Source of the DNA: JAOAGA01 sp964540515
GTDB lineage: Bacteria > CALINM01
Reading direction: 5' to 3'
NCBI GenBank assembly: GCA_964540515.1
Contig: CAZIMS010000007.1
Coordinates: 1-64,000, forward strand
DNA: 64,000 nucleotides
The translations under genes and the position numbers were made by a program. Position 1 is the first letter of the stretch, and each line of letters opens with the position of its first letter. Shown here piece after piece: positions 18,707-26,480 of the stretch. The notes beneath the pieces are model-generated. The model had not been told where the DNA came from. It saw nothing but the letters and a program-made list of their open reading frames with translations, and made no database searches.

Positions 18707-20246
18707 ACTCAATAGCTCTAAGCTCCCTTATAACAGTAACCTTAATCTGACCTGGATAGGTAAGCTCTCCCTCTACCTTTTTTGCAATATCTCTTGCCAA
18801 AACAAAGGCTTCATCATCATTTACTTTATTATTCTCAACAATCACTCTTATCTCTCTACCTGCCTGAATAGCATAAGCCTTCATAACACCTGGAAACTCT
18901 GTGGCAATCTTTTCCAGATCTTGAACTCTCTTAACATAACTTTCAATAGTCTCTCTTCTAGCACCTGGTCTTGCCGCAGAAAGAGTGTCAGCAGCCTGAA
19001 CAAGAATGGCATATATAGAAGACATGGGCTCCTCATTGTGATGACTACTTACAGCATTTATAATTTTTGGATTTTCATTATATTTCCTCAATATATCAGC
19101 ACCTATTGTTGCGTGAGAACCCTCTACCTCATGGTCAACAGCTTTTCCAATGTCATGGAAGAGCCCTGCCCTTTTTGCCTGCTTTGTTGATAAATTTAAC
19201 TCTGAGGCCATAATACCACAAATATATGAAACTTCCAAAGAATGTTCTAATAGGTTCTGTCCATAACTTGTTCGATATTTGAGAGTACCTAACAACTTTA
19301 TAAGCTCAGGATGAACATTATGAATACCTGTATCAAAAACCGCCTTTTCTCCAGCCTCTTTAATTGACTGATCAACCTCTTGTCTTACCTTCTCTACTAT
19401 CTCTTCAATTCTTGCAGGATGAATCCTACCATCTTGAATCAGCCTTTCAAGAGAAAGTCTTGCTACCTCTCTCCTAACTGGGTTATGACAGGATATAACT
19501 ACTACCTCAGGTGTATCGTCAATAATTACGTCTACACCAGTTATAGACTCAAAGGCCCTAATATTCCTTCCTTCTCTACCAATAATCCTTCCTTTCATCT
19601 CATCATTAGGAAGGGTAACACTTGAAACTGTTTTTTCTGTAACAAAATCACCTGATAGTCTCTGAATAGATAGGGCTATGTACTCCTGAGCCTTTTTATT
19701 AGCAGATTCTTTAAGCTCCTCCTCTATCTCCCTTAATCTTTTGGCAGATTCTATCTTTGCTTCTTCCTCGATAAGCTGAATTAAGTCTCTCTTTGCCTCT
19801 TCTGCCGTATAATTAGCTATCTTCTCTAACAAAGCTCTATGTTCCTTAATATAGCCCTCTAACTGATTCTTTTTCTCTACCAGCTCTTTCTCTAAAGAGT
19901 TAACAGCCTTCTCTTTTTTGAGAATCTCCACCTCTCTGCTATCAATAAGTATCCCTCTCTTTTCGAGACTATCTTCTTTTTGTGAGAGTCTTTTTTCGAT
20001 AGCATTTAGCTCTTCTCTCTTCTGTTTCAGTTCCTTCTCTACATCAATCTTTAGCTTAATTAAACTATCTTTTACCTGTAGCTCTGCTTCCTTCTGGGCA
20101 ATCTCTACCTGCTTCTTTGCCTCCTCTAAAACCTTTTGTTTTTCTTTTTCTAAATCTGAAAGTTTTTTCTTCCAGATGAAGTGATAGGTTAATCCTCCAA
20201 ATACTAAACCAATAAGTAAACTCAAAATCACAAACAGTATATTCAT
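18696..20246 (-). CDS. rny: Ribonuclease Y
   Basis: Membrane-anchored endoribonuclease that starts bulk mRNA decay. The 516 residues begin with one transmembrane helix (~1-20), then a long charged coiled coil (~25-200), a KH domain with GRIIGREGRNIRAFE near 218, and an HD domain with FHDIGKAVDHE near 362. Length and order are canonical. AAAGGAGG lies before the ATG. It is downstream of 6S RNA in the same orientation; the T-run closing 6S RNA means rny needs read-through or its own promoter. Confidence 0.97.
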   Translation of the reverse strand: MNILFVILSLLIGLVFGGLTYHFIWKKKLSDLEKEKQKVLEEAKKQVEIAQKEAELQVKDSLIKLKIDVEKELKQKREELNAIEKRLSQKEDSLEKRGILIDSREVEILKKEKAVNSLEKELVEKKNQLEGYIKEHRALLEKIANYTAEEAKRDLIQLIEEEAKIESAKRLREIEEELKESANKKAQEYIALSIQRLSGDFVTEKTVSSVTLPNDEMKGRIIGREGRNIRAFESITGVDVIIDDTPEVVVISCHNPVRREVARLSLERLIQDGRIHPARIEEIVEKVRQEVDQSIKEAGEKAVFDTGIHNVHPELIKLLGTLKYRTSYGQNLLEHSLEVSYICGIMASELNLSTKQAKRAGLFHDIGKAVDHEVEGSHATIGADILRKYNENPKIINAVSSHHNEEPMSSIYAILVQAADTLSAARPGARRETIESYVKRVQDLEKIATEFPGVMKAYAIQAGREIRVIVENNKVNDDEAFVLARDIAKKVEGELTYPGQIKVTVIRELRAIEYAR

Positions 20247-20285
20247 AAAACCTCCTTTATGTTAAACCCCCAAGGGGTAATTGAT

Positions 20286-20474
20286 AAAAAAAAATCCCCA
20301 GAATGCCGTGTGAGCCATGGGCTTAGCTTATAACTAAATAGGTGGAACCCATATAACTGCTTTAGGCTCCCTCCTGCAAGGGAGGTATGCACACCACAGT
20401 CAGTGACAGGCTCCCTTCTTAGAGATGTTGGCTCAAGCCCTAAAACCCATCACGCACATCCCAGGGATTTAATC
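20286..20474 (-). ncRNA. ssrS: 6S RNA
   Basis: About 185 nucleotides on the minus strand, rich in G and C against an AT background. The two ends pair: ATCCCTGGGATGTGCGTG at the 5' side with CACACGGCATTCTGGGGAT at the 3' side, followed directly by nine T. Inner segments also pair, including GGGCTTGAGCC near 20434 and the long hairpin CCTCCCTTGCAGGAGGG near 20380. This rod with an open centre is the 6S RNA design, which binds sigma-70 RNA polymerase as an open-promoter mimic. Position next to zapA is the widely conserved 6S neighbourhood. The ends are estimates; the 5' stem overlaps the zapA stop codon. Confidence 0.85.
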
Positions 20475-20743
20475 CTCCGAGACTATGCCTGACAAACTAT
20501 CAATCTTTTCTTCTAAAAATCTTTCCAGTAACTTAAACTCTTTTTCCTTTTTAACCAGCTCCTCGCCGACACTAAGTAAAGCCATTAGAAGCATCTGAAC
20601 AGGTGAAATTAACTTATACTTTCCATTAATCTCTTCTATTTTTTTTTTACTAAACTTTCTAACCTAACAACCTCTTCTTCCGTCAGATCCGTCAAGATGG
20701 TAAATTTATTACCAAGAATGGTAATATCATAAGAGCGATTCAC
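20469..20743 (-). pseudogene. zapA: Cell division protein ZapA, reading frame broken at a run of ten A
   Basis: FtsZ-ring-associated protein. The first frame starts at GTG 20743, behind AGGAAAGG, and reads 35 residues (VNRSYDITILGNKFTILTD and on, a typical ZapA start) to a TAG at a run of ten A (20639-20648). One base back, the frame continues for 56 residues (IEEINGKYKLISPVQMLLM, then a helical tail) to TAA at 20469. The joined product would be 91 residues, the normal family length, and both halves match ZapA. So one base separates the frames, exactly at a slippery homopolymer. It may be expressed by slippage, be a recent mutation, or be a sequencing error. The start overlaps the zapB-like gene. 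Confidence 0.85.
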
Positions 20744-20978
20744 TTTCCTTTCCTTCAATAAATAAACTTACTTTGTTAATAACATTATCAATGCTTTTTA
20801 ATGCTTCTTTTTTTTCTTGCTTGAGCTTTTCAATCTCCTCGATTAACCTATTTACCTCTTTCTCTTTTTCTTCTGCTCTCCTTTTCAAATCTAAGTTTTC
20901 ATTCTTTAATGCTTCGTATCTATAAACTAAACCCTCAATTTTTAAATTAAGTTCCTCAAGTTTTTTCTCAAAATCCAT
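20727..20978 (-). CDS. zapB: Short coiled-coil protein, ZapB-like
   Basis: An 83-residue protein that is almost entirely one heptad-patterned helix (EKKLEELNLKIEGLVYRYE and onwards) ending in a short hydrophobic/acidic tail. ZapB, the ZapA partner in FtsZ-ring organisation, has the same size and coiled-coil nature and is often encoded just before zapA. Here the reading frame overlaps the zapA start by 17 bases. Coiled coils carry little family signal, so the name rests on context. Confidence 0.7.
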   Translation of the reverse strand: MDFEKKLEELNLKIEGLVYRYEALKNENLDLKRRAEEKEKEVNRLIEEIEKLKQEKKEALKSIDNVINKVSLFIEGKESESLL

Positions 20979-21023
20979 TATTTCTCCCTCTACTTTTAAA
21001 GTTATTCTATTGCTTAAATATTG

Positions 21024-21641
21024 TCAAGGCATATTTTCCTTATTCGAAAATCTTTGTCTAAACCATCTATTAATATCATCAAAAGCCGGTGGAATAACTA
21101 AAAACAGCTCAATATCTGATGGTAAAACAAGACTTAATCTGTCCTCATCCTTTAATACAAGCAAACCTGCCTCTCCCTCTCCAAGATTTTTATCAATTAT
21201 CTCAACAATTTTATTTAGCCTTTTTTCATAACTTTCCCTAAAAAGAGGATAGACTTTCTCGAAAACTTCTTGTGTTACGATAACACTAAGGCACTTACCC
21301 CAATCAAGATAGGGAAAAAAAACACTCTTATCTTCCAGTGGTATTAACTCTGCACCTCTTTCTATCTTCATTTCAAAAAGAGTCTTAAGATGGCTATTAA
21401 AAGAGCTAACTATATCTAATGGTTTTTCCTCGTCTGCAGTAAGAATCTCACAGAAAATCTTATTTACAACACCAGCGATCTCCAACCTCTCAACTTGAAC
21501 AAAAACTTGCTGCCAATATCTATCAAAAAGTTCCTTATACTCCTCATTTTCTAATAAGAAAATATTAGGAACAAAATAAATCTTCCTTTTGTTTCTATAC
21601 TCTTTTGCTTCTGGTCTATCAATCTTTCCCAATTCAACCAT
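21024..21641 (-). CDS. Uncharacterised 205-residue protein
   Basis: I do not recognise this protein. It has no signal peptide or membrane segment and looks soluble and globular with mixed helix and strand: helices near 40-100 (LFDRYWQQVFVQVERLE), a strand-rich centre (SVFFPYLDWGKCLSVIV) and a C-terminal FLVIPPAFDDINRWF segment. No catalytic motif stands out. The gene seems complete, with good coding character over its whole length. A TTGAAA-17-TAAAAT promoter predicts transcription beginning about one base before the ATG, and no Shine-Dalgarno is present. It is upstream of zapB in the same orientation with a 45-base gap, hinting at shared transcription. Confidence 0.75.
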   Translation of the reverse strand: MVELGKIDRPEAKEYRNKRKIYFVPNIFLLENEEYKELFDRYWQQVFVQVERLEIAGVVNKIFCEILTADEEKPLDIVSSFNSHLKTLFEMKIERGAELIPLEDKSVFFPYLDWGKCLSVIVTQEVFEKVYPLFRESYEKRLNKIVEIIDKNLGEGEAGLLVLKDEDRLSLVLPSDIELFLVIPPAFDDINRWFRQRFSNKENMP

Positions 21642-21648
21642 GTTTTTA

Positions 21649-21677
21649 ATTTTATCTAAATGTCATCTTTTTTTCAA
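21649..21677 (-). promoter_or_regulatory. Promoter of the 205-residue gene, predicting a leaderless message
   Basis: Minus-strand TTGAAA (five of six), spacer of exactly 17, TAAAAT (five of six). The start point falls at about 21642, one base before the ATG at 21641. Together with the absence of a ribosome binding site this predicts a leaderless transcript. Confidence 0.55.
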
Positions 21678-21706
21678 CCTCCAACTTTGGGGTCAGGTCT
21701 TTATTC

Positions 21707-21735
21707 TTGACATTTCCCTATCTTTAGAATACCAT
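21707..21735 (+). promoter_or_regulatory. Candidate promoter of the RAYT gene
   Basis: TTGACA, 17-base spacer, TACCAT, with the ATG six bases after the -10. It lies within the sequence GGGGTCAGGTCTTTATTC-TTGACATT, a run that I recall as common upstream of this transposase type; that recollection was not checked. The leader would be near zero. Confidence 0.35.
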
Positions 21736-21741
21736 CTCTTT

Positions 21742-22596
21742 ATGGCAAGGCCTTTACGTATCGAATATCCCTTTGCCGTTTATCACATAACCTCAAGAGG
21801 TAATGAGAAGAAAAACATATTTTTAGATGATAAAGATAGAATAAGCTTTCTCGACATTCTCTCCAAAGTAGTAAAAAAATATAACTGGCTTTGTTATTCC
21901 TATTGCCTAATGAACAACCATTACCATATTGTAATTGAGACCCCAGACGGTAATCTATCTAAAGGTATGCGTCAGCTAAATGGTGTATATACACAAATTT
22001 TTAACAAAAGACATAAAAGGATTGGCCATCTATTTCAGGGTAGATATAAAGCAATAATTATTCAAAAACAATCTCATTTATTAGAGGTCTGTCGCTACGT
22101 AATATTAAACCCTGTAAGAGCTCAAATAGTTAATGACCCTGCCGATTACAAATGGAGCAGCTATAAATCTACTTTAGGTTTAGAAAAAAAACCTGATTTT
22201 TTATCAATAGACTGGCTACTGGAACAGTTTCATAGCGATAGAAACATTGCAATAAATCTGTTTAAAGACTATTTATTAAGCGGCATAAATAAAGGTAGAA
22301 TCTATGATGAGATAAAAGGTCAGATACTCCTTGGGGAAGAAGATTTTATTAAGAATCTAATTAAATACACAAAAGAGAAAGAGAAAAATTTAGAGATTCC
22401 TAAAACTCATAGATTTGCCAGCAGACCACCTCTTGAGATTATCTTTTCAGAAGAAGTGATCAAAAATAAAGATGATAGAAACACAGCCATATACTCAGCA
22501 ATATATGATTATGGATACAAACAAATTGAGATAGCAAGACACTTAAAAATGCATTATTCTACAATAAGTAGATTGATTAATAGGATTAATAAATAA
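21742..22596 (+). mobile_element. REP-associated tyrosine transposase (RAYT, Y1_Tnp)
   Basis: Single-strand DNA transposase of the IS200-like HUH class, 284 residues. The catalytic pair His60-Tyr61-His62 is in MNNHYHIVIE, and the probable nucleophile is Tyr83 in LNGVYTQ. The N-terminus MARPLRIEYPFAVYHITSRGN is the usual RAYT start (given here one residue over the split: motif is MARPLRIEYP). A C-terminal extension of ~110 residues ends in a helix-turn-helix (YKQIEIARHLKMHYSTISRL). I chose the ATG at 21742 because homology starts there; upstream in-frame residues are noncoding-like. No flanking REP-like repeats are obvious, so this is a single domesticated-type gene copy. Confidence 0.92.
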
Positions 22597-22626
22597 AAGT
22601 ATAGGACTACCACCAAGAAAAAAGGG

Positions 22627-22656
22627 TTGACAGGAAAACAAGAATAATAATATAAT
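22627..22656 (+). promoter_or_regulatory. Promoter of tRNA-Phe
   Basis: Perfect TTGACA and perfect TATAAT separated by 18 bases. Transcription would begin near 22663, about 20 bases before the tRNA. The strongest consensus promoter seen in the window. Confidence 0.8.
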
Positions 22657-22682
22657 TCTTGTTCACTTGTTAACATAACGTT

Positions 22683-22755
<73 letters not shown>

Positions 22756-22804
22756 TTTTTTTTAAGTCTCTGAGAAAATCTCAAAAAAACATTAAAGGAG
22801 TCTT

Positions 22805-23869
22805 ATGATGCAAAAAAAATCTTACAAAATCGCTGTATTACCAGGAGATGGCACAGGTCCTGAGGTAATTAACGAAGGGGTGAAGGTTCTAAAAGCAGTT
22901 GGTGAAAAGGAATGCATTGATTTTAGTTTTACTTATTTTAACTGGGGTGGTGATAATTATTTAGAAACTGGCGTCACTCTACCTGAAGATTTTAAAGAAC
23001 AACTACAAGGTTTTGATGCTATCTATTTAGGTGCCATAGGACATCCAGATGTTAAGCCTGGTATTTTAGAGAAAGGTATTTTGTTAAGACTTCGCTTCGA
23101 GCTCGATCAGTATATAAACTTAAGGCCTGTCAAGCTATACCCAAATATTGATTGCCCCTTAAAGGATAAGAAACCAGAAGATATAGATTTTGTTGTTGTT
23201 AGAGAAAACACTGAAGGCTTATACGCAGGGGCAGGTGGAGTATTGAAAAAAGGAACTCCTGATGAAGTTGCTATTCAGGAATCGATAAACACAAGAAAAG
23301 GTGTTGAAAGATGCATAAGATTTGCCTTTGACTATACAAGAAAAAGAAACAAAAAGAAAAAACTCACTCTCTGCGGAAAAACAAACGTCCTTACTTACGC
23401 CTTTGATTTATGGGAAAGGACATTCTATGAAGTCGCCAAAGAATATCCAGATATAACAACCGATTACGTGCATGTTGATGCCTGTTGTATGTGGATGGTT
23501 AAAAATCCTGAGTGGTTTGATGTAATTGTTACTGACAACATGTTTGGAGATATAATTACCGATTTAGGTGCTATGATACAGGGAGGTATGGGCGTTGCTG
23601 CAGGTGGAAATATTAATCCTAATGGTCTTTCTATGTTTGAACCTATTGGTGGTTCCGCACCTAAATATACAGGGATGGGAGTAATAAATCCAGTAGCATG
23701 TATATTATCTGGCGAGATGTTATTAAGATATCTAAACGAGGAAAAGGCAGCCCAAAGAGTCGAAAATGCAGTGGTTAAGGTTATTACTACTAAGCTAAAG
23801 AGTATGTCAGCTGGAAAGATGGGCTACTCAACCTCTGAAGTTGGCGATTTAATAGTTGAAAACTTATAA
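22805..23869 (+). CDS. leuB: 3-isopropylmalate dehydrogenase (isocitrate/isopropylmalate dehydrogenase family)
   Basis: NAD-dependent beta-decarboxylating dehydrogenase of leucine synthesis. The 354 residues open with AVLPGDGTGPEV (nucleotide-binding start), contain LLRLRFELDQYINLRPV, the substrate-binding Arg cluster, VVRENTEGLYAG, and the metal-binding Asp set in DVIVTDNMFGDIITDLG, followed by EPIGGSAPKYTG. These variants are found in leuB of Geobacter-like organisms; tartrate or isocitrate activity cannot be excluded by sequence alone. AAAGGAG precedes the ATG. The next gene starts at the very next base. Confidence 0.85.
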   Translation: MMQKKSYKIAVLPGDGTGPEVINEGVKVLKAVGEKECIDFSFTYFNWGGDNYLETGVTLPEDFKEQLQGFDAIYLGAIGHPDVKPGILEKGILLRLRFELDQYINLRPVKLYPNIDCPLKDKKPEDIDFVVVRENTEGLYAGAGGVLKKGTPDEVAIQESINTRKGVERCIRFAFDYTRKRNKKKKLTLCGKTNVLTYAFDLWERTFYEVAKEYPDITTDYVHVDACCMWMVKNPEWFDVIVTDNMFGDIITDLGAMIQGGMGVAAGGNINPNGLSMFEPIGGSAPKYTGMGVINPVACILSGEMLLRYLNEEKAAQRVENAVVKVITTKLKSMSAGKMGYSTSEVGDLIVENL

Positions 23870-25120
23870 ATGAAAAGCCAGGTCTACCTTATCTTCGGAG
23901 ATGAGGAGTTTCAAAGATTAGAAACAGCAAAGATTGTAAACGATCTTAATGTTAATTCTGAGAATATTGAAACAATTCACTCTGGAGATAAGGAATGGGC
24001 TGTTATAGCCGATGAGATAAGAAACTATTCACTTTTTGGTATCCCAAGGCTTTTTATAATCAAAGATGTTGATATTTTTAAATCCGATGAAAACATAGAG
24101 GATATTCTTGAAAGGGCCTTTTCTTTCTATCAATCAAAGGACTATGAAAAAGCAGGCAAAGAAGTTTTAAAGGCATTAAACCAACTGGAGCTTTCTCCAG
24201 AGGAGCTAAATAATATATCAAGCTCTCCGTCCCTTTTAGAGGGTTTCTTCCCTAAATTTGAGAATGTAGGTTTCATTACTGATTTGATTAAAAAATCCTT
24301 TCTTAAACTGGAGAGTATTAGCAAAAAAGAGAGCTTTGATTTCTCTTCACTACTATCAAATATTCCAGATGGACACTGCCTAATAGTTACCACAAAGGAA
24401 CTCGATAAAAGAACAAAAAACTTTAAGCTCTTCCAGTCTTGCGGAGTTTTTCTCGAAAAAAAGGAAACAAAACTATCAATAAAAGAAATAAGAAATCAGA
24501 TTGAAGCTAAAATTGAAGACTTTCTTAAAAAAAGCAATAAAAAAATCACTCCTGAAGATCTTTTTTACCTGAAAGAAAAATCTTTTGAATCATCTCAGCT
24601 GCCAACAAAGTTAGAAAAACTTGCCCTTATATCAGAAGGAAAGGCTTATATTACTAGAGAAGATATAGACAATACCTTTGATGATGATATTTTTCCTGAT
24701 AGCCAATTAATCCCCGAACTTATTAGAAAAAAAGACCTCGCCTCAATTTTAAGAATAATACTTAATCCAAAAAACACAAAAACAGATTATATCAAACTAA
24801 CTGGTTACTTAAGAAGCATATTAAGAAATACCATAGCAATAAAAGAGTTTTCTGACGAAGAGGAGTATACAGACTTCTACAACTTTGAAAGGAAATTTTA
24901 TAAAAGATATTTTGACCTATTGCCTAAGGAAACTCTTAAATCACAACATCCCTACTATCTATTTCAATGCTATATAAATTTTAAAGATTTTAAATTAGAA
25001 GACTTGAAAAGATTTTATATCTTGCTTTTTAATGTAGACAAAAATTTAAAATCAACTCAAATAGCACCAAAAGACCTATTCATTGATTTATTCACAGAAC
25101 TATTATCTACCAGATGCTGA
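23870..25120 (+). CDS. holA: DNA polymerase III delta subunit-like protein (HolA)
   Basis: Clamp-loader subunit family. The N-terminus MKSQVYLIFGDEEFQRLE begins a DNA pol III delta domain (split here; typical LxxGDE), with IIKDVDIF at ~65. The conserved LDKRTKNFK segment (KxxK-type) follows near 180, and the C-terminal helical collar has KLEKLALISEG and LTGYLRSILRN. At 416 residues it is about 75 longer than usual; the extra lies around residues 80-160, rich in charged and serine residues. It starts directly at the leuB stop without a Shine-Dalgarno, so translation probably depends on coupling. Sequence is diverged, as is common for delta. Confidence 0.78.
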   Translation: MKSQVYLIFGDEEFQRLETAKIVNDLNVNSENIETIHSGDKEWAVIADEIRNYSLFGIPRLFIIKDVDIFKSDENIEDILERAFSFYQSKDYEKAGKEVLKALNQLELSPEELNNISSSPSLLEGFFPKFENVGFITDLIKKSFLKLESISKKESFDFSSLLSNIPDGHCLIVTTKELDKRTKNFKLFQSCGVFLEKKETKLSIKEIRNQIEAKIEDFLKKSNKKITPEDLFYLKEKSFESSQLPTKLEKLALISEGKAYITREDIDNTFDDDIFPDSQLIPELIRKKDLASILRIILNPKNTKTDYIKLTGYLRSILRNTIAIKEFSDEEEYTDFYNFERKFYKRYFDLLPKETLKSQHPYYLFQCYINFKDFKLEDLKRFYILLFNVDKNLKSTQIAPKDLFIDLFTELLSTRC

Positions 25121-26474
25121 TCTTTCCTTTTTCGGTTCTTTTAACCTTGTACATAGCTTTATCAGCTCTATCTATTATACTTTTTGCAGCAAGACCTTGA
25201 GTATAAGATGCAATACCAATACTTACGCTTATTGTATGTCCCGCAAGTAAAGTAACTTTTAACATATCTTGTAATCTTTTAGCAGTAGTTAACGCTCCCT
25301 CTTGGTTTGTATTTGGCAACATAATAACAAACTCTTCCCCGCCAAAGCGTGCTGCAATATCAACATCTCTAAGAGAACTTCTTATTAAATTTGCCAGCTC
25401 TTTTAATACAATATCACCAACTGTATGACCATATTTATCATTAAGCTGTTTGAAATCATCAATATCAATGAACATAATAGACAGGTTCCCCTCGTATCTA
25501 TTAAGTCTCATAATCTCTTTCTCTAAAGATTTTAAAAAGTAAGACCTATTATACAACTGTGTCAATGAGTCTGTGATAGATAATCTCTCTAATGCAATAA
25601 AGGTCTGAGCATTATTTAATGCAATGGCCGCTGCATCTGCTAAATAGGTAATTAATTTTGTATCCCTAGGAGTAAAACCACCGAACTTATTAAAAGATTC
25701 TACAACACCAAGTAACTTCTTTTTGAAAATTATAGGTGCACAAATAAGATTATTAATCTTATAATCTTTAACTAAGACTTTTATGCCTGTATCATGGCTT
25801 ACCTTATTTACTTTAATAACCTCTCTTTTTAAAGCACACCGCCCTGCAACACCTTCTCCTATTTTCAAGGCTATCTCCTGATCTATACCCTCTGCTATCT
25901 TACTAACCAGTTTTTCCCCATCATAAATAAACAAAGTAGTTCTGTCAGATTTAAGTATCTCAGTTGTTGCCTTAACAATTTTTTGTAATAATAAATCATA
26001 ATCCTTTTCCGAAACAAGCTCACCAAAGATATTAACTATTAACTCCCTCTCATTCCACCATTTTTCGTAACTTTTAAGAAAATTATTTATAAAACTCTCT
26101 GTTACTTTAAACACAGCATCAATGTATCTTTCGTCAAAATTATTATCAATTCCACAGGTTAGCCAGTAACCTATAACCTTATTAAAAAATTTAATAGGAA
26201 TGACAACCTTTTTATAACCCGCCCAGCATTCCTTAATAAGAATATCGAGATTAGAAAGCCTATTTGTCGTGTCTTCTATACATTTTTTTGAGGACACTTT
26301 ATCTTCTAAAATTTTTTTACAATGGGGTGGCAAAAAAGACTTGTCCACCACAATCCTACCTTTGTGATCAAGGATGTAGGCACAAAAACCAAACTTATAA
26401 GAAAAATCTTCAACAAGATGAATTAACTCTTCTTTATCAAAAATATCTGTTAAAGATGGCGGAAGGATTTTCAT
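25107..26474 (-). CDS. Diguanylate cyclase with PocR and GAF sensor domains
   Basis: Synthesises cyclic di-GMP. The 455 residues run PocR-like sensor (~20-130; conserved Cys in CIEDT and ECWAGY), GAF (~160-300) and GGDEF (~310-455) with FGGEEFVIMLP. The inhibitory I-site RDVD lies exactly five residues before the GGEEF. No membrane helix: cytoplasmic. PocR domains are thought to bind small ligands such as hydrocarbon derivatives or haem-like cofactors; which one applies here is unknown. It converges on the holA gene with a 14-base overlap of coding ends and sits seven bases after copA, so it may be cotranscribed with it. Confidence 0.92.
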   Translation of the reverse strand: MKILPPSLTDIFDKEELIHLVEDFSYKFGFCAYILDHKGRIVVDKSFLPPHCKKILEDKVSSKKCIEDTTNRLSNLDILIKECWAGYKKVVIPIKFFNKVIGYWLTCGIDNNFDERYIDAVFKVTESFINNFLKSYEKWWNERELIVNIFGELVSEKDYDLLLQKIVKATTEILKSDRTTLFIYDGEKLVSKIAEGIDQEIALKIGEGVAGRCALKREVIKVNKVSHDTGIKVLVKDYKINNLICAPIIFKKKLLGVVESFNKFGGFTPRDTKLITYLADAAAIALNNAQTFIALERLSITDSLTQLYNRSYFLKSLEKEIMRLNRYEGNLSIMFIDIDDFKQLNDKYGHTVGDIVLKELANLIRSSLRDVDIAARFGGEEFVIMLPNTNQEGALTTAKRLQDMLKVTLLAGHTISVSIGIASYTQGLAAKSIIDRADKAMYKVKRTEKGKISIW

Positions 26475-26480
26475 AATTTT

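Noticed and set aside
18495..19190. Long plus-strand open frame (231 residues) antisense to ymdB and rny
   Set aside because: It crosses two well-supported genes, has low-complexity composition typical of antisense frames, and no Shine-Dalgarno.
20264..20285. CCCC-AAGGGG palindrome just before rny as a terminator
   Set aside because: The loop would be only two bases and there is no proper T-run; the 6S T9 is the better 3' end.
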